A stretch of DNA of 55,633 nt from Streptomyces sp. SM11. Lineage in GTDB: Bacteria > Actinomycetota > Actinomycetes > Streptomycetales > Streptomycetaceae. Shown here one piece after another: positions 25,416 to 33,148 of the stretch (its first letter is position 1; the number at the start of each line of letters is the position of its first letter). The stretch covers positions 1-55,633 of the forward strand of contig NZ_NEUE01000251.1 in assembly GCF_002910905.1 (NCBI RefSeq), in the 5' to 3' direction. The notes under the pieces were generated by a model that made no database searches, was not told where the DNA came from, and was given only the letters and a program-made list of their open reading frames with translations. The position numbers and the translations under genes are program-made.

Positions 25416-25742
25416 TCAGTCCGCCACGACGCGGATCGCGCCGGGGGCGTACTCCCGCTGGCGCACGACGCGGAACCAGCCCTTCGGGAGCGGGATCACC
25501 GCGTGCTCCTCGTGCACCACCCGCCCGCCCTCGGGGAGATGGAGCAGCATCGGGCCGAACCGACCCGCCTCCCGGATCAGCCGGCCGGGGCCCTGAACGG
25601 CGTGCGCGTGTCCGGTGACCTCCCCCAGTGCGAGCACCAGCCGTCCCCGCCCGTCGCGCAGTTCACCCGGCGCCTCCAGGAAGGGGGCGGGCACCGCCGA
25701 CTCCTCCAGCTCCATGATCAGTACATCGCCCTGTCGGTACAC
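25416..25742 (-). CDS. Small conserved protein paired with DUF6745
   Basis: I chose GTG 25742 (reading MYRQGDVLIMELEE) because GGGGAG lies six bases upstream; a longer frame to 25817 has no site. The 108-residue soluble product is beta-rich: YRQGDVLIM, GRGRLVLALGEVTGHAHAV near 38, FGPMLLHLPEGGRVVHEEHA near 62, then IPLPKGWFRVVRQREY. The GEVTGHAH and EEHxxIxLPxG pattern suggests a small beta-barrel with conserved His residues. I do not recognise a named family. The same strand and spacing suggest an operon with the DUF6745 gene. Confidence 0.65.
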   Translation of the reverse strand: MYRQGDVLIMELEESAVPAPFLEAPGELRDGRGRLVLALGEVTGHAHAVQGPGRLIREAGRFGPMLLHLPEGGRVVHEEHAVIPLPKGWFRVVRQREYAPGAIRVVAD

Positions 25743-25804
25743 GGACGTCTCCCCTCGGTCGCGGCACCCGCTGTGCCGACCATGGAAAAACGCTACGGGC
25801 AGGG

Positions 25805-25861
25805 ACTGACAACGCACCGTCGCCGCGGTTGTGAACGGGTCCCGGTCGCGGCGTTGTCAGT
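25805..25861. promoter_or_regulatory. Long inverted repeat in the DUF6745/STM4015 divergent promoter
   Basis: ACTGACAACGC at 25805-25815 and its exact complement GCGTTGTCAGT at 25851-25861 form an 11-bp perfect inverted repeat with a 35-base spacer. The spacer holds further inward pairing (CGCCGCG with CGCGGCG). Each arm contains TTGTCA reading outward to one of the two divergent genes, so the arms could be symmetric -35 elements or a regulator-binding dyad. Confidence 0.5.
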
Positions 25862-25917
25862 TCGGCTTGATAGACCTTGCGGAGATCAGCCGTCCCCAGG
25901 ATCAGGAGCTCAGGGCC

Positions 25918-26880
25918 ATGTACGGTGCGCAGCATCTGCACGAGTTCGGCGGCCTTCCGGCCGTCGACTTCCACCACACGACCGAAGCGGGCTCCCAGCC
26001 CGCCGCCGATGCCGTGGCCTGGCGTGTCTTCGTCGATCCGTACGGCTGCGACGAGGAGCGGGACCGGCCCTGGGAGGACGAGTTCGCCGATTTCCTGAGC
26101 GCGGTCGACCCGGCCGGCGTCCGGGCCCTGATCATCGGTCAGTGGGGCGAGGCCTACGAGGAGAACTCCTCCGTGCCGATCAGCCTGGTGATCGCCGCCG
26201 CCGACCGGCTGACCTCGCTGGAGGCGGTGTTCGTCGGGGATCTGGAGGCGGAGCAGGCCGAGATCACCTGGATCGAGCAGTCGGACGTGACGGCGCTGCT
26301 GGCCGCCTTCCCCGCGCTGACGGAGTTCGGGGTGCGCGGCGGCACCGGCCTGCTGTTCCCGCCGACGAAGCACGAGCGGCTGCGGTCGCTGACCGTGCAG
26401 GCGGGCGGGCTGCCCGTCGAGGTGGTGCGCGGTGTGCTGGACAGCGAACTGCCCGCGCTGGAGCGGCTGGATCTCTGGCTCGGTGTGTCCGCCTACGAAG
26501 GAAACACTGATGTCGCCGACCTGTCCCCGCTGCTCTCGGGCACCCGTTTCCCCCGTCTGAGCCACCTGGGCCTGCGCAACAGCGAGGTGCAGAACGAGAT
26601 CGCGGCGGCGTTGGCCGCGGCTCCGGTCGTCGCCCAGCTGCGGGTGCTCGATCTGTCGAACGGGACGCTGGGGGACGAAGGCGCTGCCGCGCTCCTCGAA
26701 GGACAGCCGCTCACCCATCTCGACGCCCTCGATCTCCACCACCACTTCCTCACCGAGGCGATGGAGCAGCGGGTCCGCTCGGTCCTGGAGCCGCACGGGG
26801 TGCGGGTGGACCTGTCCGAGCGGAACGAGCCGTGGGGCGGCCGCGGCGTCGAGGGCCGCTACACCGCCGTCTCGGAGTAG
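25918..26880 (+). CDS. STM4015-family leucine-rich-repeat-like protein, copy 1
   Basis: ATG 25918 follows AGGAG nine bases upstream; a longer frame to 25831 has no site. The 320-residue product begins MYGAQHLHEFGGLPAVDF. It continues with an N-terminal domain (AVAWRVFVDPYGC, GVRALIIGQWG) and then LRR-like repeats: SLEAVFVGDL, LRSLTVQAGG, LERLDLWLG, LSHLGLRNSEVQNEIA, LRVLDLSNGTLGDEGAAALL, LDALDLHHHFLT. No catalytic motif is visible. The protein ends in GRYTAVSE, a tail shared with the next gene. Known: family named after Salmonella STM4015, function unknown. It is first of six tightly packed genes. It may be a binding scaffold or the substrate of the enzymes downstream. Confidence 0.8.
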   Translation: MYGAQHLHEFGGLPAVDFHHTTEAGSQPAADAVAWRVFVDPYGCDEERDRPWEDEFADFLSAVDPAGVRALIIGQWGEAYEENSSVPISLVIAAADRLTSLEAVFVGDLEAEQAEITWIEQSDVTALLAAFPALTEFGVRGGTGLLFPPTKHERLRSLTVQAGGLPVEVVRGVLDSELPALERLDLWLGVSAYEGNTDVADLSPLLSGTRFPRLSHLGLRNSEVQNEIAAALAAAPVVAQLRVLDLSNGTLGDEGAAALLEGQPLTHLDALDLHHHFLTEAMEQRVRSVLEPHGVRVDLSERNEPWGGRGVEGRYTAVSE

Positions 26881-26886
26881 GGCTTC

Positions 26887-27837
26887 ATGAACTACATCGG
26901 CATCCAGCACTTCAGCCACTTCCACGGGCTGCCGGTCCACACTCCGACGCCCTCGTCCGGGACCCTGCCCGCCGCCGACACCGTGGCCTGGCGGCTGGAG
27001 TGCGACTACGACGAGGAGACGGACTTCGCCACCCTGTGGGAGCAATTCCTGGACACGGTGGACACGGCGCGGGTCCGGGCGCTCGTCATAGGACCCTGGT
27101 GGCATGACGACTACACACCGTTCGCCCCGGTGATGGAGCTGATCGTCGCCCACGCGGACCGCTTCCCGGCGCTGCGCGCACTGTTCCTCGCCGATGTGGA
27201 GGGCGAGGAGTGCGAGGTGTCCTGGCTGCGGATGTGCGACATCACTCCGGTGCTCGAAGCACTGCCGCTGCTGGAGGAGTTCACCGTGCGTGGCTGCGGC
27301 CAGGAAGGACTGGGGCTGCGCCCGCTGCGCCATACGGCGCTGAAGTCGCTGCGCTTCGAGTCCGGTGGCCTGTCCGGCCAGGTGGTGCGGGCGGTCGCCG
27401 CGAGCGAACTGCCCGCGCTGGAACGGCTGGACCTGTGGTTCGGCAGTTCGTGGTACGGCGGCGATGCCACTGTCGATGACATCCGGCCGGTCCTGTCGGG
27501 CGGCGTGTTCCCCCGGCTGCGCCACCTGGGTCTGCAGAACAGCGAGATCCAGGACGAGATCGCCACCGCCGTGGCCTCCGCTCCCGTCGTCGCCCAGCTG
27601 GAGACCCTCGCGCTGTCCATGGGCACGCTGAGCGACGAGGGGGGCGAGGCCCTGCTCACCGGGCAGCCCCTGAACCACCTGTCCACGCTCGACCTGCGCC
27701 ACCACTACCTCACCGACCCGGTGCTGGACCGCATCAGGAGCGCGTCCGCTCCGGCTGTGGTCGAGGGCGGCGAGGCCGAGGAGGACTACGGGGACCCGGA
27801 CGACGAACCGGAGCGCTATGTCGCTGTCAGCGAGTAG
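26887..27837 (+). CDS. STM4015-family leucine-rich-repeat-like protein, copy 2
   Basis: This 316-residue tandem paralogue starts at ATG 26887, six bases after copy 1. The same plan is visible: MNYIGIQHFSHFHGLPVHTP, TVAWRLECDYDEETDF, VRALVIGPWWHDDY, LRALFLADVEGEECEVSWL, LKSLRFESGGLSGQVVR, LERLDLWFGSSWYG, LRHLGLQNSEIQDEIATAVA and LDLRHHYLT. Identity with copy 1 is highest in the final repeats. It is low between those repeats and the end (an acidic EAEEDYGDPDDEPE linker here), yet the last residues return to ERYVAVSE. The duplication suggests a heteromeric pair or two substrates. The STM4014 gene starts inside its last 20 bases. Confidence 0.8.
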   Translation: MNYIGIQHFSHFHGLPVHTPTPSSGTLPAADTVAWRLECDYDEETDFATLWEQFLDTVDTARVRALVIGPWWHDDYTPFAPVMELIVAHADRFPALRALFLADVEGEECEVSWLRMCDITPVLEALPLLEEFTVRGCGQEGLGLRPLRHTALKSLRFESGGLSGQVVRAVAASELPALERLDLWFGSSWYGGDATVDDIRPVLSGGVFPRLRHLGLQNSEIQDEIATAVASAPVVAQLETLALSMGTLSDEGGEALLTGQPLNHLSTLDLRHHYLTDPVLDRIRSASAPAVVEGGEAEEDYGDPDDEPERYVAVSE

Positions 27838-28975
27838 CGCGGGGGACGGGCAGGTCCCCCGCTTCGTGGTCGTCGGTAATCCGGACAACCGCCGGGTCGC
27901 GTTCTTCGAGGCGGCCGTGCGGTCCGCCGGCCTGCCGCCGGCCCGGGTCGTGTCCTGGCTCCAGGTACTGCGCGGTGAGGCGGCGTTCGGGCCGGACGAG
28001 TGCGTGCGGATCGATTCACCCGGTGAGGACGCCGAGGTGGAGCGGCTGCTCCGCGGGGTCGACGACCCGACCCGGGTGGAGGGCTCGGCCCGGTGGTACG
28101 CGCGGTTCACGGCAGCGGTGGCCGCGGTGGCGGGCGTGGCCTCGGCGGCGGGCGCCGAGGTGCTGGGCTCCCCCGGTGACACCTCCGTGCTCTTCGACAA
28201 GCGGCTGTGCCACGGGCGGCTCGACCGCGCGGGAGTCTCCGTGCCCGCCTCGCCGACATCCGGCCCGGGGGCGACGCCGGTGCGCGGCTGGTCCGACGTA
28301 CGGGAGTTGCTGCGCGAGTGGCGGATGCCCCGGGCGTTCGTGAAGCTCGCGCACGGCTCCTCCGCCTCCGGGGTGCTGGCGGTGGAGACGGCGGGTCCGG
28401 GGCGGATCCGGGCGAGCACCTCGGTGGAACGGGACGCCCACGGGCGGCTGTACAACTCGCTGCGGGTCCGCCGGTACACCTCGGAGCGGGAGGTCGGCGC
28501 GGTCGTGGACGCGCTGGCCCCGGACGGGCTGCACATCGAGCGCTGGCTGCCGAAGTCGTCCCAGCGGGGGCGGGCCGCGGATCTGCGGATCGTGGTGGTC
28601 GGCGGCCGGGCGACCCATGCCGTGGTGCGGACGAGCACGAGCCCCATGACCAATCTGCATCTCGGCGGTACGCGCGGTGACCTCGACGAGGTCCGGGCCG
28701 CCGTGGCTGCGGCGGGCGGCTGCTGGCGCGAGGCGCTGGCGATGTGCGAACGGGCCGCGGCCTGCTTCCCCCGGACGCCCAGTGTGGGCGTCGATCTGCT
28801 GCCCACGGCCGGCTGGCGGCGCTTCGCCGTCGGCGAGGTCAACGCCTTCGGCGATCTGCTGCCCGGACTGACCGGTCTGCCGGGCAGCGGCGCCGAGGGC
28901 CTGGACACCTATGCGGCGCAGGTCGCCGCCGTACTGGACCGAGCAAGGAACCACCGTGCCGTCACCGCTTCCTGA
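27818..28975 (+). CDS. STM4014-family protein, ATP-grasp-like ligase
   Basis: ATG 27818 has CGGAG four bases upstream and overlaps the preceding gene by 20 bases. The 385-residue product shows an N-terminal Rossmann-like start (FVVVGNPDNRRVAFFEAAVR at residue 15), then ATP-grasp features: SVLFDKRLCHGRL near 125, the nucleotide-binding Lys in AFVKLAHGSSASGVLAV near 172, HIERWLPK near 238, AADLRIVVVGGRATHAVV near 250, and the metal-site stretch GVDLLP followed by GEVNAFGDLLPG near 325-348. Known: ATP-grasp enzymes form acyl-phosphate intermediates and join carboxylates to amines or thiols. The family's substrate is unknown; a peptide C-terminus is one possibility here. Confidence 0.78.
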   Translation: MSLSASSAGDGQVPRFVVVGNPDNRRVAFFEAAVRSAGLPPARVVSWLQVLRGEAAFGPDECVRIDSPGEDAEVERLLRGVDDPTRVEGSARWYARFTAAVAAVAGVASAAGAEVLGSPGDTSVLFDKRLCHGRLDRAGVSVPASPTSGPGATPVRGWSDVRELLREWRMPRAFVKLAHGSSASGVLAVETAGPGRIRASTSVERDAHGRLYNSLRVRRYTSEREVGAVVDALAPDGLHIERWLPKSSQRGRAADLRIVVVGGRATHAVVRTSTSPMTNLHLGGTRGDLDEVRAAVAAAGGCWREALAMCERAAACFPRTPSVGVDLLPTAGWRRFAVGEVNAFGDLLPGLTGLPGSGAEGLDTYAAQVAAVLDRARNHRAVTAS

Positions 28976-29849
28976 CCCCGCCGGGACCCCTGAATCCGAC
29001 CGGCCCGACATGGGCGAGGTCGTGGGCAGCCACGATCTGTTGCTGGTCACCCTGGACACCCTGCGCCACGACGTCGCCGTCGAGCTGGCGGCCGCCGGAC
29101 GCATCCCGAATCTGGCCCGGCACCTGCCCGGGGGCGGCTGGGAGGAGCGGCATGCTCCGGGCAGCTTCACCTACGCCTCGCACCAGGCGATGTTCGCCGG
29201 GTTCCTGCCGACGCCCGCCTCTCCGGGACCGCATCCGCGACTGTTCGCGGCGCGGTTCGCGGGCAGTGAGACGACGGCGGACGGCACGTTCGTGTTCGAC
29301 ACGCCCGATCTGGTGTCGGGGCTGGCCGCCGAGGGCTACCGCACGGTGTGCGTCGGCGGGGTCGGCTTCTTCAACCGGCAGGGGCCGCTCGGTTCGGTGC
29401 TGCCCGGGATGTTCCAGCAGAGCCACTGGGAGCCCGGCTTCGGTGTCGCCTCGCCCACCTCGTTCGAGGAGCAGGTGGCCAGGGCGGAGGAGGTCGTCGC
29501 GGCGCTCCCCCGGGAGCAGCGGCTGTTCCTCTTCGTCAACGTGTCCGCCCTGCATCAGCCGAACTGGTTCCATCTGCCCGGAGCGACCCGCGAGGCGGGT
29601 GACTCCCGCGCCACCCACGCGGCCGCCCTGGAGTACGTGGACCGGCACGTCGGCCGGCTCTTCGCCGCGGCGAGCAGCCGCCGCCGGTGCTTCGCCATCG
29701 TCTGTTCCGACCACGGCACCGCCTACGGCGACGACGGCTACATCGGTCACCGGCTCGGCCACCCGGCCGTCTGGACTGTCCCGTACGCCCAATTCTTCCT
29801 CGAACCACCCGCACCGCTCGAACCGCTCGAACCTGGGGCCGCCCGATGA
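28956..29849 (+). CDS. STM4013/SEN3800-family hydrolase (alkaline phosphatase superfamily)
   Basis: I chose GTG 28956 (AAGGA six bases upstream), overlapping STM4014 by 20 bases; ATG 29010 is an alternative. The 297-residue product has the sulfatase/phosphodiesterase layout: DLLLVTLDTLRHDVAVELA near residue 28 with the first metal Asp and a Thr nucleophile position, APGSFTYASHQAMFAG near 66, LFLFVNVSALHQPNW near 190, and the second metal site IVCSDHGTAYGDDGY followed by GHRLGHP near 247-268. Known: relatives cleave phospho- or sulfo-esters or transfer phosphoethanolamine-like groups. It has no signal peptide, so it works in the cytoplasm beside the radical SAM enzymes. Confidence 0.8.
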   Translation: MPSPLPDPAGTPESDRPDMGEVVGSHDLLLVTLDTLRHDVAVELAAAGRIPNLARHLPGGGWEERHAPGSFTYASHQAMFAGFLPTPASPGPHPRLFAARFAGSETTADGTFVFDTPDLVSGLAAEGYRTVCVGGVGFFNRQGPLGSVLPGMFQQSHWEPGFGVASPTSFEEQVARAEEVVAALPREQRLFLFVNVSALHQPNWFHLPGATREAGDSRATHAAALEYVDRHVGRLFAAASSRRRCFAIVCSDHGTAYGDDGYIGHRLGHPAVWTVPYAQFFLEPPAPLEPLEPGAAR

Positions 29850-31225
29850 CCACCACCGCCACCGCCCCACTCCCTCCCGTCCGGCCGTACGAGAGCTACG
29901 TCTACGCATATCCGCACAAGACGGCCTACCGCCCGCTGGAGGAGCGCCCGTCGTTGCGCGCGCTGTGGGCGGCGGAGCCGAAGGACGCGCTCTCCCTCTA
30001 TCTCCACATACCGTTCTGCGAAGTCCGCTGCGGCTTCTGCAATCTCTTCGCCCGGATCGGCGCGCCCGAGGAACTGACGACGCGCTATCTGGACGCGTTG
30101 GAGAGGCAGGCCGTGGCCGCCCGGGATGCCCTGGGTGACGTGGGGCCGGTGCGGTTCGCGGCGGCGGCGTTCGGCGGCGGTACGCCGACCTTCCTGACCG
30201 CCGGTGAGCTGGAGCGGCTCTGCGACATAGCGGAGCAGCGGATGGGCGCCGAACTGCGCGCCGTGCCGCTCTCGGTGGAGACCTCCCCGGCCACGGCGAC
30301 GGCGGACCGGCTGGCGGTGCTGGCCGACCGGGGAACCACCAGGATCAGCATCGGTGTGCAGAGCTTCGTGGACGAGGAGGCGCGGGCGGCCGTCCGGCCG
30401 CAGCGCCGGGCCGATGTGGAGGCGGCGCTCGGCCGGATCCGCGAGGCTGCGATCCCGGTGCTGAACATCGACCTGATCTACGGCATCGACGGGCAGACCG
30501 AGCGCAGCTGGCTCGCCTCGCTGGACGCGGCGCTGGTCTGGCGGCCGGAGGAGCTGTACCTGTATCCGCTGTACGTGCGACCGCTCACCGGTCTGCACCG
30601 CCTGGGCGCGGTGGCCGGTGCCGAGGCGGAGGCCCTGGAGCAGGTTTCCTGGGACGAGCAGCGACTGCGGTTGTACGCGGTGGGGCGGGACCATCTGCTG
30701 GCGCACGGCTACGAGCAGGTGTCGATGCGGATGTTCCGGCGGAGCGATGCCCCGCGGGAACAGGAGAGTCCCGAGGACTACGCCTGCCAGACCGACGGCA
30801 TGATCGGCCTGGGCTGCGGGGCCCGTTCGTACACGGCGGCCCTGCACTACTCCTTCGACTACGCGGTGGACATGCGGGAGATCCGGTCGATCATCGACCG
30901 CTTCACCGCCACCGAGGACTTCTCCCGGGCCGAGGTCGGCCGGTATGTCGACGCCGGCGAGGCGCGCCGGCGGCATCTGATGCAGTCGCTGCTCCAGGCG
31001 GCGGGGTTGTCGGTGGCGGACTACCGGGCACGGTTCGGGACGGATCCGGGCGCGGACTTCCCGGCCGAGCTGGCGGGGTTCGCGGCCCGGGGCTGGCTGG
31101 ACCCATCGGCGCCTCAGGGGCTGCTGCGGCTGTCCCCGTCGGGTCTCGCCCACTCCGACGCGCTGGGTCCGGCGCTGTTCTCCCCCGGGGTGCGGGCCGC
31201 CATGGCCGCCTACGAACGGAAGTGA
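29846..31225 (+). CDS. STM4012-family radical SAM enzyme (HemN/HemW-like)
   Basis: ATG 29846 overlaps the hydrolase stop (ATGA); the frame is open far upstream but antisense-like. The 459-residue protein carries the cluster motif CEVRCGFCNLF near residue 55, with the preceding LSLYLHIPF of HemN-type enzymes, then AAFGGGTPTFL (SAM-binding GGE-equivalent) near 109, ETSPATAT near 148, ISIGVQSF near 166, NIDLIYGIDGQTE near 205, YLYPLYVRPLTGLHR near 234 and CQTDGMIGLGCGARSYT near 313. The HemN-like C-terminal domain is present. Known: HemN-type radical SAM enzymes include coproporphyrinogen dehydrogenases, methylases and cyclopropanases. The substrate in this family is unknown. Confidence 0.85.
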   Translation: MTTTATAPLPPVRPYESYVYAYPHKTAYRPLEERPSLRALWAAEPKDALSLYLHIPFCEVRCGFCNLFARIGAPEELTTRYLDALERQAVAARDALGDVGPVRFAAAAFGGGTPTFLTAGELERLCDIAEQRMGAELRAVPLSVETSPATATADRLAVLADRGTTRISIGVQSFVDEEARAAVRPQRRADVEAALGRIREAAIPVLNIDLIYGIDGQTERSWLASLDAALVWRPEELYLYPLYVRPLTGLHRLGAVAGAEAEALEQVSWDEQRLRLYAVGRDHLLAHGYEQVSMRMFRRSDAPREQESPEDYACQTDGMIGLGCGARSYTAALHYSFDYAVDMREIRSIIDRFTATEDFSRAEVGRYVDAGEARRRHLMQSLLQAAGLSVADYRARFGTDPGADFPAELAGFAARGWLDPSAPQGLLRLSPSGLAHSDALGPALFSPGVRAAMAAYERK

Positions 31226-31232
31226 CCGGGCC

Positions 31233-32147
31233 GTGGACCTGACGATTCTCTACCGGGGCCCGCTCGCCTCCTGCGACTACGACTGTCCGTACTGCCCCTT
31301 CGCGAAGCGACGCGACAGCCGCGCGCAGCTCACGGCGGACCGGGAGGCGCTGGAGCGGTTCACCGGCTGGGCGGCGGCGCAGACCGGCGACCGGCTGTCC
31401 GTGCTGTTCACCCCGTGGGGCGAAGGGCTGGTGCGCTCCTGGTACCGGCGGGCGCTGACCGAGTTGTCGCATCTGCCGCACATCGGCCGAGTGGCGGTCC
31501 AGACGAACCTGAGCTGCCGCACCGGCTGGCTGGCGGACGCCGATCCGGAGCGGATCGCGCTCTGGTGCACGTACCACCCGGGGCAGACCTCGTACGAGCG
31601 GTTCCTCGGCCGGTGCCGGGAACTGTCCGGGCTCGGGATCCGCTACAGCGTGGGAGTGGTGGGGTTCGAGGACCATCTGGGGGAGGCGCGTCGGCTGCGG
31701 GCGGCGCTGCCGGAGGAGGTCTATCTGTGGATCAACGCCGCCGAGGGGCACACGTACACCGACGAGGAGGCGGCGCGGTGGACGGAGCTGGATCCGCTGT
31801 TCCCCTACAGCCGTGATCCACACCGCTCGGCCGGGCTGCCCTGCCGTACGGGCGAGTCGGTGATCTCCGTGGACGGCGACGGCACGGTGCGGCGCTGTCA
31901 CTTCGTCAAGGCCGAGCTGGGCAACCTCTACGACGGCGGCTACCGCCGGGCGCTCGGCCCGCGGGCCTGTCCGCTCGCCGTGTGCGACTGCCACATCGGC
32001 TATGTGCATCTGGAGTCGCTGCCGCTGTACGACGTGTTCGCGGGCGGTGTCCTGGAGCGGATACCGGCCGGACCCGGGCGTGCGCCATCGGACGGGCTCG
32101 TGGTACCGAACCCGTCCCGGCGTGCGCTTCCCCTGTTGGAGCCCTGA
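31233..32147 (+). CDS. STM4011-family radical SAM enzyme
   Basis: GTG 31233 lies seven bases after STM4012. The 304-residue protein has the canonical CDYDCPYCPF cluster motif at residues 14-23, LFTPWGEGLVRSWYRRAL near 58 (GGE-like SAM site), VAVQTNLSC near 87, LWCTYHPGQTSYERFLGRC near 110, and a C-terminal Cys/His-rich region (DGTVRRCHFVKAELGNLYDG, then CPLAVCDCHIGYVHLE) that could hold a second Fe-S cluster, like a SPASM/twitch domain. Known: two different radical SAM enzymes in one operon are typical of peptide or cofactor maturation systems. It is last in the operon and converges on the SGNH gene with only 12 bases between stops. Confidence 0.85.
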   Translation: MDLTILYRGPLASCDYDCPYCPFAKRRDSRAQLTADREALERFTGWAAAQTGDRLSVLFTPWGEGLVRSWYRRALTELSHLPHIGRVAVQTNLSCRTGWLADADPERIALWCTYHPGQTSYERFLGRCRELSGLGIRYSVGVVGFEDHLGEARRLRAALPEEVYLWINAAEGHTYTDEEAARWTELDPLFPYSRDPHRSAGLPCRTGESVISVDGDGTVRRCHFVKAELGNLYDGGYRRALGPRACPLAVCDCHIGYVHLESLPLYDVFAGGVLERIPAGPGRAPSDGLVVPNPSRRALPLLEP

Positions 32148-32159
32148 CCGCTGCGACCG

Positions 32160-32987
32160 CTACAGCGGCATCAGGTCGGGGCGCTTCGCCTCGACGTGGT
32201 CGCCGGAGGACTCTCCGCGCAACCGCCGGCCGATCCAGGGCACGAGGTATTCGCGGGCCCACTGGATGTTGTCGCGCCGTTCGTCGAAGGGGCTGCGCTG
32301 GGCCTGCGGCGGCCAGGGCTGGTCGGGGTCGGCGGGCACATCGTGGCCGAGGACCTGGGCCGCGCGCAGTGCGACGCGGGTGTGGCCCTCGGGCGAGAGA
32401 TGCAGCCGGTCGTTGTCCCACGCGCGCCGGTCCTGTACGGAGCGGAGCGACCACAGGTCCAGCACGGGGCAGTGGTAGCGGTCGGCGATGGCCCGGAGAT
32501 GCACGTTGTACGTGGCGATCTTGCCGCGCATGTGGCGCAGCACCGGAACGCCCCGGGTGTCGAAGCCGGTGGTGACCATGACCGTGCCAACGGCGTTGCT
32601 CAGGTCGGCGACCGCCCGCTCGAAGCGCTCGGCGAGGTCGTCGGGGTCGGTGCCGGGCCGGATGATGTCGTTGCCGCCCGCGCAGAAACTGACCAGGTCG
32701 GGGGCCAGTTCCTTGGCGCGCGGGATCTGCTCCTCGACGATCTGGTCGAGGAGACGTCCTCGTACGGCGAGATTGGCGTAGCGGAAGTCCCCGTGCGGGG
32801 AGTCCTCGGGACCGGCCGCCGTGTCGGGGGCCGGGAGCCGGTCGGCGAGGAGGACCGCGAAACGGTCCGCCCAGCCGACGAAGGTGCCGTCGGGGCCGGG
32901 GTCGCCGACACCCTCGGTGAAACTGTCGCCAATCGCCGCGTACGACCCGATGATGTGCTGCTGGTTGTTTCTCGAATCGTCTGCCAC
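32160..32987 (-). CDS. SGNH/GDSL-family hydrolase
   Basis: I chose GTG 32987 (MADDSRNNQQHI) over GTG 32993 because AGGA is nine bases upstream of it. The 275-residue protein shows SGNH block I (YAAIGDSFTEGVGD at about residue 16), block II Gly (LAVRGRLLDQI near 74), block III (FCAGGNDIIRPG near 101) and block V (DNDRLHLSPEGHTRVA near 190, catalytic Asp/His). It has no signal peptide, so it is probably a cytoplasmic esterase or lipase. The substrate is unknown. Confidence 0.87.
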   Translation of the reverse strand: MADDSRNNQQHIIGSYAAIGDSFTEGVGDPGPDGTFVGWADRFAVLLADRLPAPDTAAGPEDSPHGDFRYANLAVRGRLLDQIVEEQIPRAKELAPDLVSFCAGGNDIIRPGTDPDDLAERFERAVADLSNAVGTVMVTTGFDTRGVPVLRHMRGKIATYNVHLRAIADRYHCPVLDLWSLRSVQDRRAWDNDRLHLSPEGHTRVALRAAQVLGHDVPADPDQPWPPQAQRSPFDERRDNIQWAREYLVPWIGRRLRGESSGDHVEAKRPDLMPL

Positions 32988-33094
32988 AAGCACTTATCCT
33001 GCATCGTTCGATGTGACCTACGCGACCGTAATACGGGGTTGACGGGTGGTGAGATAGACCACCCGGTCAGCTTTTGGTAAAGCCGGAATAAAGA

Positions 33095-33126
33095 GAGGGG
33101 CGGTGCACCGCCGCGCACCGCCCCTC
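33095..33126 (-). terminator. Rho-independent-like hairpin after the M23 gene
   Basis: On the minus strand GAGGGGCGGTGC pairs perfectly with GCACCGCCCCTC around an eight-base loop and is followed by a T-rich run (CTCTTTATTCC). It begins 22 bases after the stop at 33149. A separate 8-bp dyad (CGGGTGGT / ACCACCCG, 33043-33065) lies beyond it. Confidence 0.75.
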
Positions 33127-33148
33127 GGACACTTCTCGCCGCGCTCGG

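Noticed and set aside
25663..28908. 1081-codon minus-strand open frame, the longest in the window
   Set aside because: It is antisense across four genes with clear family motifs. Its Ser/Arg/Ala-rich then His/Gln/Arg-rich composition is typical of third-position GC bias, not of a protein.
25918..32147. Reading the STM401x operon as haem biosynthesis because STM4012 resembles HemN
   Set aside because: The neighbouring LRR-like, ATP-grasp and AP-superfamily genes do not belong to haem synthesis, and HemN-like radical SAM enzymes have many other roles.
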